Of a stretch of DNA of 64,000 nucleotides, positions 35,534 to 44,934 are shown piece after piece. Positions within the stretch are counted from its first letter, which is position 1. Every line of letters begins with the position of its first letter. The notes beneath the pieces were generated by a model that was given only the letters and a program-made list of their open reading frames with translations, was not told the DNA's origin and searched no databases. The stretch is from Chryseobacterium sp. RU37D (GTDB taxonomy: Bacteria; Bacteroidota; Bacteroidia; Flavobacteriales; Weeksellaceae): contig NZ_FTMM01000009.1 of assembly GCF_900156075.1 (NCBI RefSeq), positions 50,632 through 114,631 on the forward strand. The letters are read 5' to 3'. The translations under genes and the position numbers were made by a program.

Positions 35534-36739
35534 ATGGAATTGATACACAGAAACCTGGCAATCGGAATTCACGATGCTTTACAGGAAACATTTTTCGAGA
35601 AAAATAAATATGCTGATAAAGTAATCGAAAGACTTTTGAAAGCCAACAAAAAATGGGGAAGCCAGGATAGAGCCGTTGTTTCTGAGATTTTCTATAATAT
35701 CATCCGTTGGAAAAAACGCCTTGAATACTATATGGGCGAAGGGGTAAAGCCTAACAATGTTTATAAACTGATCATTGCTTATCTGCTTTGGAGCAAAACA
35801 AATTATAAAAAATTTGAAGAATTTGACGGAATAAAAATCGCCGATATCCTTACTAAGCTCAAAAAGGGTACAGTTCCTACAAAAGCTATAGAATATTCTA
35901 TTCCTGACTGGCTTGCAGAAACATTAGAAAAGGAATTAGGCTCAAAATGGGGAAAAGAAATGCAAGCCCTGAACGAGCAGGCTCCGACTGTTTTACGGGC
36001 AAACTCACTGAGAACCACCACAAAAGAGCTTATCTCAGACCTTTCTGATGAAAACGTAATTTCTTATCCTATTAAAAATTATCCCGATGCAGTACAATTA
36101 GAAGAAAAAAAGAATGTTTTTCTTACAACAGCTTTTAAAGAAGGATTATTTGAAGTTCAGGATGCATCTTCCCAGAAAATCGGATATTTTCTTGATGTGA
36201 AAGAAGGCCAGCGAGTAGTAGATGCCTGCGCAGGAGCCGGCGGAAAAACTCTTCACCTGGCAGCTTTGATGCAGAATAAAGGACAGATCATCGCATTGGA
36301 TATCTTCGATTGGAAGCTGGCAGAACTGAAGCGCCGTGCAAAAAGAGCCGGTGCACACAACATCGAAACCCGCCTGATTACAGACAATAAAGTGATCAAA
36401 AGGCTTCATGAAAAAGCAGACAGATTGCTTATTGATGCGCCATGCTCAGGTCTTGGAGTTCTAAAAAGGAACCCGGACAGCAAGTGGAAAATTGATCAGG
36501 ATTTTATTGACCGGATCAAGGTAGAACAACAGCAGATTCTTCAGGATTATTCAAAAATGCTTAAAAAAGGAGGAAAAATGGTTTACGCAACATGCTCGAT
36601 TTTACCTTCTGAAAATAATGAGCAGGTAGAAGAATTCCTAAAAAACAATCCTAACTTCAAAATGATAAAAGACGAAAAAGTGATGCCAAGCGAAGGCTAC
36701 GATGGATTTTATATGGCTTTGATAGAAAGAATTTCTTAA
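35534..36739 (+). CDS. rsmB: RsmB/NOP family rRNA (cytosine-C5)-methyltransferase
   Basis: The 401-residue enzyme methylates cytosine in RNA using S-adenosylmethionine. The SAM-binding motif is VVDACAGAGGKTLHLAAL; the catalytic cysteines are in DAPCSGLGVLKRNPD and YATCSILPSENNEQ. An N-terminal NusB-like region (about 1-130) with DRAVVSEIFYNIIRWKKRLE fits RsmB. The exact target (C967 of 16S rRNA if true RsmB) is not proven by sequence. Transcription ends at a clear terminator. Confidence 0.88.
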   Translation: MELIHRNLAIGIHDALQETFFEKNKYADKVIERLLKANKKWGSQDRAVVSEIFYNIIRWKKRLEYYMGEGVKPNNVYKLIIAYLLWSKTNYKKFEEFDGIKIADILTKLKKGTVPTKAIEYSIPDWLAETLEKELGSKWGKEMQALNEQAPTVLRANSLRTTTKELISDLSDENVISYPIKNYPDAVQLEEKKNVFLTTAFKEGLFEVQDASSQKIGYFLDVKEGQRVVDACAGAGGKTLHLAALMQNKGQIIALDIFDWKLAELKRRAKRAGAHNIETRLITDNKVIKRLHEKADRLLIDAPCSGLGVLKRNPDSKWKIDQDFIDRIKVEQQQILQDYSKMLKKGGKMVYATCSILPSENNEQVEEFLKNNPNFKMIKDEKVMPSEGYDGFYMALIERIS

Positions 36740-36767
36740 ACAAATGTTTAAAAAAATAAATTACCTG

Positions 36768-36796
36768 AACTACCCTGCCTTTTGGGTAGTTTTTTA
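36768..36796 (+). terminator. Terminator of the RNA methyltransferase gene
   Basis: AACTACCC pairs with GGGTAGTT around an eight-base loop, followed by TTTT. Confidence 0.82.
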
Positions 36797-36954
36797 TTGA
36801 TCTTTAGCATTTACACGTAAAAATAAAAATCTATTATTCAATAATTCTTTGTAACACTTTTCGTATGAGCGTAACTTTTACATATTCTTTCACTCCAATA
36901 CGATTAAAAACTAGTATAAAAATTCACAAAGCTGATATTATGTTAACTAAAATT

Positions 36955-36962
36955 TATCTTTG
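36955..36962 (+). promoter_or_regulatory. -7 box (TATCTTTG) of the GLPGLI-PNGase F gene
   Basis: TATCTTTG matches TAnnTTTG and ends 21 bases before the ATG at 36984. No -33 TTTG is visible. Confidence 0.45.
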
Positions 36963-36983
36963 TAAAAAAACAAATCTTTAAAT

Positions 36984-38648
36984 ATGTATCAAAGAATTTT
37001 CTTATTTTTCTTTATGTTCTTATACTATTTGTCTTTCACACAGACATACGAAATACAATATATTAATTCTTATAATGGTAAGATTTTAACTGAACAATCA
37101 CCTACTCTCGTTTGGGCAAATGAAAAAGAAAATTTCATCTTAAATAACAAAATAAAAGAAAAAAAAGAAGAATATCCTTTTGAAATAACTAAAATTGAAA
37201 AACCATCCAATACGGTAATTTCTTTTGGTTTTTTAAAGCCTGACGAAATTATTTCAGCTTCAGACCCAGAATCTATTAAAAAACAAACTTTTGAACTCAC
37301 TAAAGAAACAAAAAACATCTTAGGATACACCTGTAGGAAAGCTGTAACAAAGATTAACTCAAACACCATTGAAGTTTGGTACACCAATGATTTGAAAATC
37401 CAGGGAGGTCCTTCACCAATTGGCCAAAATCTTGGCTTGGTTTTAGAAATTGAAAGAAATAAAAATTCTTTAATAACAGCAAAATCCATCAAAAAAGTAA
37501 AGAAAACTGATATTGAAGACATCCTTAAAAGCTCAATTAATTCTACTGACCAACTTAGCTATAAGTATCTTCTTTGGAAAAGTAGATTTACCACATTGAA
37601 AGTTTTCGATAATGAAACTATTAATTTTTCTGATGAATCCAAACCTGATGAAAACATAAAAAAATTCGCAAACGGAACCATTATTCTTAAAAAAATTAAG
37701 TTTCCAAAAATCTCGGAAGGCGAAAATATTTTCGTTGAGGTAAAACAGCAATCAAATGGCGATGCTTATGACAGGACGGGTACTGTTTTTTTTATTCCGC
37801 AGGATAAGTCCCAATCATTTTTTGACGGCCTTGAAAAAGGGGCAAAAACCCTTCCTGCCTATGATAACGGAAACGGAAAGCAATATTACGGAATAACCGC
37901 TACAGACAATTATAGTCCGGCAATTGAAATGATGAGATTTTTTACCGCTTTCGGAGTGAATAAATTTAACCATATTCAGTTAAAAGATAAAAACTGGCAG
38001 ACAATAAACCCTTACCGTCAGGATATTACCGATCTTCAACCTTCTTTATCAGAAAAAGAATTATGGGTAGGGATATTCATCGGAAACTATGACAAAGGCG
38101 GTCATAAAGTAAGCCTGGAAATCACCATTCACAAAAGCAACCAGAATATTTATAAGAATAATGCAATAATACCTTTATTCAACACACTGAATATCATGGA
38201 AATGGCGGGGCAGGACTATTCTACAATGTTTAATAGCGACAAAGGTTTATTTGTAGAATTCACATTAAAAAAAGACTTGAAAAACGCACAGCTAAAATAC
38301 ATCACAACAGGTCATGGTGGATGGGAAAATGGCGATGAATTCGTACCTAAAACTAATTCTATCTTTCTTGACGGGAAAATGACCTATTCTTTTATACCAT
38401 GGAGATCAGACTGTGGCTCTTACCGTCTTTATAATCCTGCATCAGGAAACTTTCCGAATGGTCTTTCATCTTCAGATTTAAGCAGGTCAAACTGGTGTCC
38501 GGGAACGGTTACCAATCCTAATTTCATTCCGCTTGGGTACTTAAAAGCCGGAAAGCATACCATACAGGTGAAAATTCCACAGGGGCCTACCGAAGGGACA
38601 AGTTTCAGTCATTGGAATGTTTCCGGGGTTTTGCTAGGAACTGAATAA
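36984..38648 (+). CDS. Secreted GLPGLI-like protein fused to a PNGase F-type domain
   Basis: The 554-residue protein has a signal peptide (about residues 1-20, ending near SFTQ). Residues about 22-175 look GLPGLI-like, with TKNILGYTCRKAVT, EVWYTNDLKIQGGPSPIGQN and LGLVLEIER. From about residue 225 it resembles peptide-N-glycosidase F, the amidase that removes N-glycans from glycoproteins and was found in the related Elizabethkingia. Matches include DRTGTVFFIP (PNGase F has WDRYANVYV, with catalytic Asp60), HGGWENGDEF, PWRSDCGSYRLYNPASGN, and LSRSNWCPGT with a C-terminal AGKHTIQVKIPQG. The GDEF glutamate probably matches Glu206; the equivalent of Glu118 is not obvious, so activity is uncertain. 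Confidence 0.82.
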   Translation: MYQRIFLFFFMFLYYLSFTQTYEIQYINSYNGKILTEQSPTLVWANEKENFILNNKIKEKKEEYPFEITKIEKPSNTVISFGFLKPDEIISASDPESIKKQTFELTKETKNILGYTCRKAVTKINSNTIEVWYTNDLKIQGGPSPIGQNLGLVLEIERNKNSLITAKSIKKVKKTDIEDILKSSINSTDQLSYKYLLWKSRFTTLKVFDNETINFSDESKPDENIKKFANGTIILKKIKFPKISEGENIFVEVKQQSNGDAYDRTGTVFFIPQDKSQSFFDGLEKGAKTLPAYDNGNGKQYYGITATDNYSPAIEMMRFFTAFGVNKFNHIQLKDKNWQTINPYRQDITDLQPSLSEKELWVGIFIGNYDKGGHKVSLEITIHKSNQNIYKNNAIIPLFNTLNIMEMAGQDYSTMFNSDKGLFVEFTLKKDLKNAQLKYITTGHGGWENGDEFVPKTNSIFLDGKMTYSFIPWRSDCGSYRLYNPASGNFPNGLSSSDLSRSNWCPGTVTNPNFIPLGYLKAGKHTIQVKIPQGPTEGTSFSHWNVSGVLLGTE

Positions 38649-38652
38649 AAAA

Positions 38653-38682
38653 ACCTTCTCGCAAACTGAATTGCAAGAAGGT
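38653..38682 (-). terminator. Hairpin after the PNGase F-like gene, T-tract on the minus strand
   Basis: ACCTTCTCGCAA pairs with TTGCAAGAAGGT (one mismatch). A run of T follows only when read on the minus strand, although no minus-strand gene ends here. It may also slow transcription from the upstream gene. The rest of 38649-38964 is AT-rich DNA with the asnB promoter and no gene. Confidence 0.45.
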
Positions 38683-38912
38683 AAAAACACAAATGATGAA
38701 AAAAAATTATTTCGAGCGACAAAGTAATGGCTAAAATTTCTATAATTAATTATCATAGATTAATAAATATGTCATTTTTATTTCGTATGCAATTTGTATT
38801 TAAACTAGCAACGAAAAAAATTAACTTAAATAACGATTTTCCATCATTTAAATTAAAATATTTCTTAAAATAATGTTATTTAATTAAAAATATAAATTAA
38901 ATTATTTTTATT

Positions 38913-38944
38913 ATTGTTATTTTTAAATTAGTAATCTAATTTCG
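38913..38944 (+). promoter_or_regulatory. Candidate promoter of asnB
   Basis: ATTG, 20 bases, then TAATTTCG, one base from the TAnnTTTG consensus. The box ends 20 bases before the asnB ATG. Confidence 0.45.
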
Positions 38945-38964
38945 CTTCAAAACAAAAAAATAAA

Positions 38965-40638
38965 ATGTGTGGAATTGTATGTTTGTTTGATGCCAAACAA
39001 AAAACCGAAGCTTTAAGACCTCAGGTCCTGAAAATGTCTAAAAAGATACGTCACAGAGGTCCGGACTGGAGTGGTGTGTTTCAGGATGATAAAATAATTT
39101 TCTCTCATGAGCGGCTCGCTATTGTAGACCCTACTTCAGGAAAACAACCTCTATTTACAAAGGATAGGAAAATAGTTTTGGCGGTAAATGGAGAAATCTA
39201 TAATCACAGAGAATTAAAGGAAGAATTTCCCGATTATGAATTCCAGACTCAATCTGATTGTGAAGTAATTTTATCACTTTATAAAAAATACGGAAAAAAT
39301 TTCATCGAAAAACTTAACGGAATTTTTGCCTTCTCTTTATATGACACTGAAAATGATGTGTATCTGATAGCCCGCGATCATATGGGAATTTGTCCTCTTT
39401 ATCAGGGCTGGGACAAAAACGGAAACTATTATGTAGCTTCAGAATTAAAAGCTTTGGAAGGTGTTTGCAAAAAAATCGAAACATTTTTACCGGGACATTT
39501 TGTATACAGTAAAGATGGAAGCGAACTTCAGCAGTGGTATAAAAGAGACTGGGAAAGCTTTGACCAAGTTAAAGACAACACAACTGATATTGAACAATTA
39601 AGAAAAGGCCTTGAAGATGCCGTCCACAGGCAACTGATGAGCGATGTTCCTTACGGAGTCTTACTTTCCGGCGGTTTAGATTCTTCTGTTATTTCGGCAA
39701 TTACTGCAAAATTTGCAAGACAAAGAATTGAAAGTGGAGATACACAGGAGGCTTGGTATCCGAGGTTACACAGTTTTGCGGTCGGCTTAACAGGTTCGCC
39801 GGATCTGGCGGCAGCACAAAAAGCAGCGGAACATATTGGCTCAGTTCACCATGAAGTAAATTTCACGGTTCAGGAAGGTTTGGACGCCATTCGTGATGTG
39901 ATTTATCATTTGGAAACTTACGATGTGACGACGGTAAGAGCTTCTACTCCGATGTACCTTTTGGCAAGAGTCATTAAGTCTATGGGGATAAAAATGGTGC
40001 TTTCCGGAGAAGGCTCAGATGAGCTGTTTGGAGGATATCTATACTTCCATAAAGCTCCGAATGCAAAAGAATTCCATGATGAAACGGTGAGAAAGTTAGG
40101 GAAACTACATCTCTATGATTGTTTAAGAGCCAATAAAGCTTTGATGAGCTGGGGAATTGAAGGGCGCGTTCCTTTTTTAGATAAAGAATTTATGGATATT
40201 GCAATGACCATTAACCCAAAAGATAAAATGGTAAACGCCGCAGAAGGAAAAATTGAAAAATGGGTATTAAGAAAGGCTTTTGAAGACATCCTCCCCGATT
40301 CTATCGTCTGGAGACAGAAAGAACAGTTCTCTGACGGGGTTGGCTATTCATGGATCGATACTTTAAAATCCGTTGCCGAAAAAGAGGTAACCAATGAAAT
40401 GATGGCGAATGCGAAATTCAGGTTTCCATTGAATACTCCTCAAAATAAAGAAGAATACCGCTACAGAAGTATTTTTGAAGAACATTTCCCAAGCGAAACA
40501 GCTGCTGCGACAGTGCCTTCCGTACCTTCAGTTGCCTGCTCTACTCCTATAGCTTTGGAATGGGACGAAGCTTTTAAAAATATGAACGATCCGAGTGGCA
40601 GAGCAGTGAAGGTGCATGAAACATCGTATGGAAAATAG
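38965..40638 (+). CDS. asnB: Asparagine synthase (glutamine-hydrolysing)
   Basis: The 557-residue enzyme makes asparagine from aspartate, glutamine and ATP. The N-terminal glutaminase domain starts with the catalytic Cys2 (MCGIVCLFDA) and contains RHRGPDWSG and AVNGEIYNHREL. The synthetase domain has the ATP-pyrophosphatase loop GVLLSGGLDSSVI, then VLSGEGSDELFGGY and WGIEGRVPFLDKEFMD. Length fits AsnB (E. coli 554). A terminator-like hairpin follows at 40756. Confidence 0.96.
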   Translation: MCGIVCLFDAKQKTEALRPQVLKMSKKIRHRGPDWSGVFQDDKIIFSHERLAIVDPTSGKQPLFTKDRKIVLAVNGEIYNHRELKEEFPDYEFQTQSDCEVILSLYKKYGKNFIEKLNGIFAFSLYDTENDVYLIARDHMGICPLYQGWDKNGNYYVASELKALEGVCKKIETFLPGHFVYSKDGSELQQWYKRDWESFDQVKDNTTDIEQLRKGLEDAVHRQLMSDVPYGVLLSGGLDSSVISAITAKFARQRIESGDTQEAWYPRLHSFAVGLTGSPDLAAAQKAAEHIGSVHHEVNFTVQEGLDAIRDVIYHLETYDVTTVRASTPMYLLARVIKSMGIKMVLSGEGSDELFGGYLYFHKAPNAKEFHDETVRKLGKLHLYDCLRANKALMSWGIEGRVPFLDKEFMDIAMTINPKDKMVNAAEGKIEKWVLRKAFEDILPDSIVWRQKEQFSDGVGYSWIDTLKSVAEKEVTNEMMANAKFRFPLNTPQNKEEYRYRSIFEEHFPSETAAATVPSVPSVACSTPIALEWDEAFKNMNDPSGRAVKVHETSYGK

Positions 40639-40680
40639 TTTAAGGGAGGGGTCTGAGGGTTTTAGAGTTTTAGCGAAACT

Positions 40681-40703
40681 GTGATGAGTGATGAGTGATG
40701 AGT
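40681..40703 (+). repeat. Tandem repeat (GTGATGA)3
   Basis: Three consecutive GTGATGA units lie 43 bases after asnB. Short and probably without function; such tracts vary in length between strains. Confidence 0.7.
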
Positions 40704-40755
40704 TTTTAAACTAATTTCCCGCTTCTAATTTCTAACTTCTCAAGTAAAATTTATC

Positions 40756-40784
40756 AATCCTGTAGCAATACGGGATTTTCTTTT
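40756..40784 (+). terminator. Terminator after asnB
   Basis: AATCCTGTA pairs with TACGGGATT (one G-T wobble) across GCAA, followed by TTCTTTT. Confidence 0.68.
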
Positions 40785-40847
40785 GAATTAACGATAATAA
40801 TATTGTCAAAATTTAACCGTTAATCAAAATAATATCTAATAAATAAT

Positions 40848-40855
40848 TATATTTG
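40848..40855 (+). promoter_or_regulatory. -7 box (TATATTTG) upstream of a secreted protein gene
   Basis: TATATTTG matches TAnnTTTG and ends 26 bases before the ATG at 40882. No -33 TTTG is visible. Confidence 0.42.
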
Positions 40856-40881
40856 GAAAACGAAAAATCAATTATAAAAAA

Positions 40882-41694
40882 ATGAGAAGAAACATTACTA
40901 TCTTATTTGCTTTATTATCCATGACTTTTGCTTTTGGACAGGGTAAATACGGCAAATATCTTAGCTCTAAAAAACTGGCAATGGTGTATAAAAATGTGAA
41001 GGACCAAGATAAAGACGATTATTATCAACAATACTATTGGCTGGCAAAAGCTGAGCAGCTTAAAACGTATCCTCACCTTAAAGATATAAAGCCTGTGGTT
41101 TTATACGAATTTGTGAAGAAAGTAAACCCCCAGAACCCTACCAAAACATTGGATACAAGAGGAAAAGAACTAAGAGAAACTGCAGAATTATCTCTGAATC
41201 AATATTTCAAGAACAAAAATTTTGAAAATAATTCTGTATTGATGTATAACCTTGAGACCTATGTAGACCCGTCAAAAGGTCAGTACTATACAAAAGTAGA
41301 CCCTGAAAAAATCAAGGAGCTGGTACCGAAAGAGCTTTATGCCTTCAATTCAAACAACAGAAATACGGGAGAGGACAAAACCTATTACCTTTGGATTGAT
41401 AAGAAAAAAGATGATTTCAATATTGTAGACATCATTCCTAATGAAAAGGACAACAAAGATTTCTACGCAAGAGTGAAACAGTATCTTCCCAACTACAAAT
41501 TCTCGAAATACGTCCCTTCGGTGAAAAAAGGTACGAAAACTGACAAAACAGACGTAGATTATTACTACATCATGCCATTCGAGCAGAATACCGACAACAT
41601 CGAATACAAAACTAAAGACTTCAAAACGTACTCATTAAGCCAGTACAGAAAAGCCGGCGACGAGTGGAAAGGAGTTGAAAAGCCTAGAAAATAA
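40882..41694 (+). CDS. Secreted protein of unknown function
   Basis: The 270-residue protein starts with a signal peptide (MRRNITILFALLSMTFAFGQ). The mature part is very rich in Lys, Asp and Tyr, for example VKDQDKDDYYQQYYW and KKKDDFNIVDIIPNEKDNKD. I see no known domain and no cysteines. It has its own promoter-like box and terminator, so it is a single-gene unit. Confidence 0.75.
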   Translation: MRRNITILFALLSMTFAFGQGKYGKYLSSKKLAMVYKNVKDQDKDDYYQQYYWLAKAEQLKTYPHLKDIKPVVLYEFVKKVNPQNPTKTLDTRGKELRETAELSLNQYFKNKNFENNSVLMYNLETYVDPSKGQYYTKVDPEKIKELVPKELYAFNSNNRNTGEDKTYYLWIDKKKDDFNIVDIIPNEKDNKDFYARVKQYLPNYKFSKYVPSVKKGTKTDKTDVDYYYIMPFEQNTDNIEYKTKDFKTYSLSQYRKAGDEWKGVEKPRK

Positions 41695-41700
41695 AAATTA

Positions 41701-41730
41701 AAATCCTGTGAAATTTCGCAGGATTTTTTT
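41701..41730 (+). terminator. Terminator after the secreted protein gene
   Basis: AAATCCTGTGAAA pairs with TTTCGCAGGATTT (one G-T pair), followed by a run of T, six bases after the stop. Confidence 0.82.
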
Positions 41731-41854
41731 AATATTTAACCACAAAAGTCACAAAAGATTTTGTAATATTTTATTAAGGAATAAATATTGCTTTAGCATA
41801 ACATTCTCATTTCCTGAATTAAAAATAAACCTGGATTTTCCAGTAAAAATAAAA

Positions 41855-43288
41855 ATGTCAGAAGTCATCAATCAACCGAATAATTCAATAAAAAAAATAT
41901 TACCACTGATTCTTGCGACTGCAATTTTCATGCAGATGCTTGATTCTACAATTCTTAACACCTCTTTACCGTCTATAGCGAAAGATTTGCAGGAATCTCC
42001 GCTCAATATGCAAAATGCAATTATCAGCTATGTGCTTACACTGGCAGTTTTCATGCCTGCAAGCGGTTTTTTAGCCGACAGATTTGGAACGAAAAAGGTT
42101 TTTATTTTTTCTTTAATATTATTTAGTCTGGGATCTTTATTTTGTGCTTTTTCTCAAAACCTTACACATCTTGTAATATCGCGTGTTATCCAGGGAGTTG
42201 GAGGAAGTCTGATGACTCCTGTAGGAAAATTGGCATTAATAAAAACCTTTGATAAAAATGAATTATTAAAGGCGATGAATTTCGCTATTATACCTGCGCT
42301 GATCGGGCCGGTTTTAGGACCTTTGGTGGGAGGTTATATGGTTGATTACCTTTCCTGGCACTGGATTTTTTTAATCAATATTCCGATTGGAATGCTGGGA
42401 ATTACATTAGGGTTAAAATTCATGCCTAATTACAGATCTTCCAATGTAGATTTTGATTTAAAAGGATTCCTGATTTTTGCTGCCGCTTCTCTCCTGCTTT
42501 CCATTTCGTTGGAGCTTTTCGGGAATATGCAGAATACGACTCCGGTTTTGATTATTTTCATTTTAGGCTTTCTTTTTATGTATTATTATTACCGGCATGC
42601 TAAGCGGGATGAGAGCCCCATTTTTCCTTTAAACCTTTTCCAGGTAAGAACATTCCGGGTTGGCATTATCGGGAACCTTGCAACAAGGCTGGGAATCAGT
42701 TCCGTACCTTTATTGCTGCCTTTGATGATTCAGATTGCATACAAGCAGTCGGCAGTCACTTCCGGTTGGATCATTGCCCCGATGGCTATTACAGCTATGT
42801 TTGGAAAATCTTATGTCATTAAAATTTTAGACAGATTCGGCTACCGGCAGACCTTAATGGCCAATACCTTTGTGATTGGAACATTGATCTGTATTTTGGC
42901 TATTCCCGATATTCATTCATCTATATATTGGTTTGTTCCTATTATTGCCGTTTTAGGATTTTTTAATTCCATCCAGTTTACCTCGATGAACACTATTTCC
43001 ATTGCAGATCTCAGAAACTTCCAGACCAGCAGTGGGAATTCATTAATTTCGGTTAATCAGCAGCTTGCGATCGGTTTCGGGATTGCTTTTGGCTTAATCG
43101 TCTTAAAAATTTTCGAAAATAGTCCGGAGCTGATCAATAATGAAACCCATAATGCTTTCCGATGGACATTTTTAACGATAGGAATTCTTACCATTTTATC
43201 CGGCTTTGTTTTCCGAAGGCTACACATTTCAGATGGAAAAAATATGAAATCGAAAGAAGAAAACACTGCATTATATAGAAGACCATAA
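41855..43288 (+). CDS. MFS drug exporter (DHA2 family, EmrB/QacA-like)
   Basis: The 477-residue inner-membrane protein has 12-14 hydrophobic segments and DHA2 landmarks: MLDSTILNTSLPSIAKDL in helix 1, GFLADRFGTKKVFI (motif A), RVIQGVGGSLMTPVG (motif B) and GPVLGPLVGGYMVD (motif C). It probably exports lipophilic drugs by proton antiport. The ATG at 41855 gives the usual cytoplasmic N-terminus; the frame is open upstream but that region has a terminator and no membrane protein features. No membrane fusion protein gene is adjacent. Confidence 0.93.
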   Translation: MSEVINQPNNSIKKILPLILATAIFMQMLDSTILNTSLPSIAKDLQESPLNMQNAIISYVLTLAVFMPASGFLADRFGTKKVFIFSLILFSLGSLFCAFSQNLTHLVISRVIQGVGGSLMTPVGKLALIKTFDKNELLKAMNFAIIPALIGPVLGPLVGGYMVDYLSWHWIFLINIPIGMLGITLGLKFMPNYRSSNVDFDLKGFLIFAAASLLLSISLELFGNMQNTTPVLIIFILGFLFMYYYYRHAKRDESPIFPLNLFQVRTFRVGIIGNLATRLGISSVPLLLPLMIQIAYKQSAVTSGWIIAPMAITAMFGKSYVIKILDRFGYRQTLMANTFVIGTLICILAIPDIHSSIYWFVPIIAVLGFFNSIQFTSMNTISIADLRNFQTSSGNSLISVNQQLAIGFGIAFGLIVLKIFENSPELINNETHNAFRWTFLTIGILTILSGFVFRRLHISDGKNMKSKEENTALYRRP

Positions 43289-43470
43289 AAAGAAAGCACT
43301 TCCTTTTTGCCCTTATATTTTTTCATTCATTAAAAAAAATCCAGAATGGAAGCGTGTTGTCGATCAAAGATTCCACGCATATGACCAACTTTAATTTCCT
43401 TAAACTACCATAAACATTGGAGAATTAATTACATTAGCTTAAACAAAAATAAAAAATCACTTTACTTATC

Positions 43471-44373
43471 ATGTCAAATATCGGACTTATCATTGAAGAA
43501 AAATCAACAGATATAGGAAATTTTTTAGTCGGAAGACTGCTGCCATTCCGCGAAAAAAGAGCGGTCGGACCATTTGTTTTTATTGATCACATGGGACCTG
43601 CAGATCTGAAAGATTATCAAAACCTTGATGTTCCGCCACATCCGCATATCGGGCTTTCAACTTTAACCTATCTTCTTGAAGGGTCAATCTTCCACAGAGA
43701 CAGTGTGGGAAGCGCCATTGAAATCCAGCCCGGAGCTGTTAACTGGATGACGGCAGGAAAAGGCGTTGTACACTCAGAAAGAACACCGGAATACCTGAGA
43801 CATTCTGACAAAAGACTCCACGGCTTCCAGATCTGGGTGGGGCTTCCGAAACATTTGGAACAATCAGAGCCCAGCTTTCATCATACCGAAGCCGACGAAC
43901 TTCCGGTTTGGAAGGAAGACGGGGTTCAGTATAAGCTCATTGCGGGTGAAGCTTTTGACAAAAAATCCCCGGTGCCAGTTCACAGCAAATTATTTTTTAT
44001 TGAAATTAAAACGAAAGACGCCAAAAAAATCAGCATTGGAAAAGACCTTTATGGAGAAGCTGCAATGTACGTTTTAGACGGAACAGTTTCTACAGACGGA
44101 AATTCTTACGGTTCCAAACAATTAATGATAGCCAAAGATACAAAACTATGCGAATTTGATATGAGCGAAAACGGAACGGTTTATCTTTTCGGAGGCGAAC
44201 CTTTTGATGAAGAGCGTTTTATATTCTGGAATTTTGTAAATTCAGACAAAGAATTGATTGAAAAAGCAAAAGTAGACTGGCACGATCAGAATCATGAAGC
44301 TTTCCCTTTGGTTCCGGGCGATGAAGAAGAATATGTTCCGCTTCCGAAAGCAATTTTAAACAGAAAACCGTAA
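43471..44373 (+). CDS. Pirin family protein
   Basis: The 300-residue double-cupin protein has the pirin metal site in PPHPHIGLSTLTYLLEG (two His) and TAGKGVVHSERTPEY (His and Glu). Some pirins act as quercetin dioxygenases, others as redox-sensitive cofactors; which applies here is unknown. It leads a run of six same-strand genes with gaps of 21 bp or less, including FMN reductase, OsmC and YjdI, which suggests a redox-stress role. Confidence 0.93.
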   Translation: MSNIGLIIEEKSTDIGNFLVGRLLPFREKRAVGPFVFIDHMGPADLKDYQNLDVPPHPHIGLSTLTYLLEGSIFHRDSVGSAIEIQPGAVNWMTAGKGVVHSERTPEYLRHSDKRLHGFQIWVGLPKHLEQSEPSFHHTEADELPVWKEDGVQYKLIAGEAFDKKSPVPVHSKLFFIEIKTKDAKKISIGKDLYGEAAMYVLDGTVSTDGNSYGSKQLMIAKDTKLCEFDMSENGTVYLFGGEPFDEERFIFWNFVNSDKELIEKAKVDWHDQNHEAFPLVPGDEEEYVPLPKAILNRKP

Positions 44374-44394
44374 TTTAATTTCAAAAATAATAAA

Positions 44395-44934
44395 ATGATG
44401 AAAATATTAGCATTTGCAGGAAGCACCTCTTCCACCTCTATCAACAGAGAATTGGTAAAATTTGTTTTGAAAGACTTTCAGGACGAAGAGATTAATTTAA
44501 TAGACCTTAATGATTTTGACATGCCTGTTTTTTCTGTTGACCGTGAAAAGAAAGGCTTTCCGGATGAGGCCCACCATTTTTTGAAGGTTATTGAAGAATG
44601 TGACGTCATCATCTGCTCATTAGCCGAGCACAACAGGTCTTATAGCGCAGCCTTTAAGAATCTTTTTGACTGGGCTTCAAGGATTGATGTAAAGGTATTT
44701 CACAATAAACCAATGTTTCTGATGTCTACCTCCCCCGGAGGCTATGGTGGTGGAAATGTGATGAATACAGCAAAAACATTCTTCCCGAATTTCGGGGCGG
44801 ATATTAAAGATACTTTTTCCCTTCCGAAATTTTATGAAAATTTTGATTTCGAAAGCGGTGTCATCAATCCGGATATACTGAAAGAACTGAAAGACAAAAT
44901 AGCCAACTTTAAAAATCAGATGAAAAACCAATGA
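44395..44934 (+). CDS. NADPH-dependent FMN reductase family protein
   Basis: The 179-residue flavodoxin-like protein has the FMN phosphate loop FAGSTSSTSINREL at the N-terminus and LAEHNRSYSAAFKNLFDW and STSPGGYGGGNVM further on, as in NAD(P)H-dependent quinone/FMN/azo reductases. It starts 21 bp after the pirin gene; its last four bases overlap the start of the TMEM175-like gene (ATGA). Substrate unknown. Confidence 0.9.
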   Translation: MMKILAFAGSTSSTSINRELVKFVLKDFQDEEINLIDLNDFDMPVFSVDREKKGFPDEAHHFLKVIEECDVIICSLAEHNRSYSAAFKNLFDWASRIDVKVFHNKPMFLMSTSPGGYGGGNVMNTAKTFFPNFGADIKDTFSLPKFYENFDFESGVINPDILKELKDKIANFKNQMKNQ

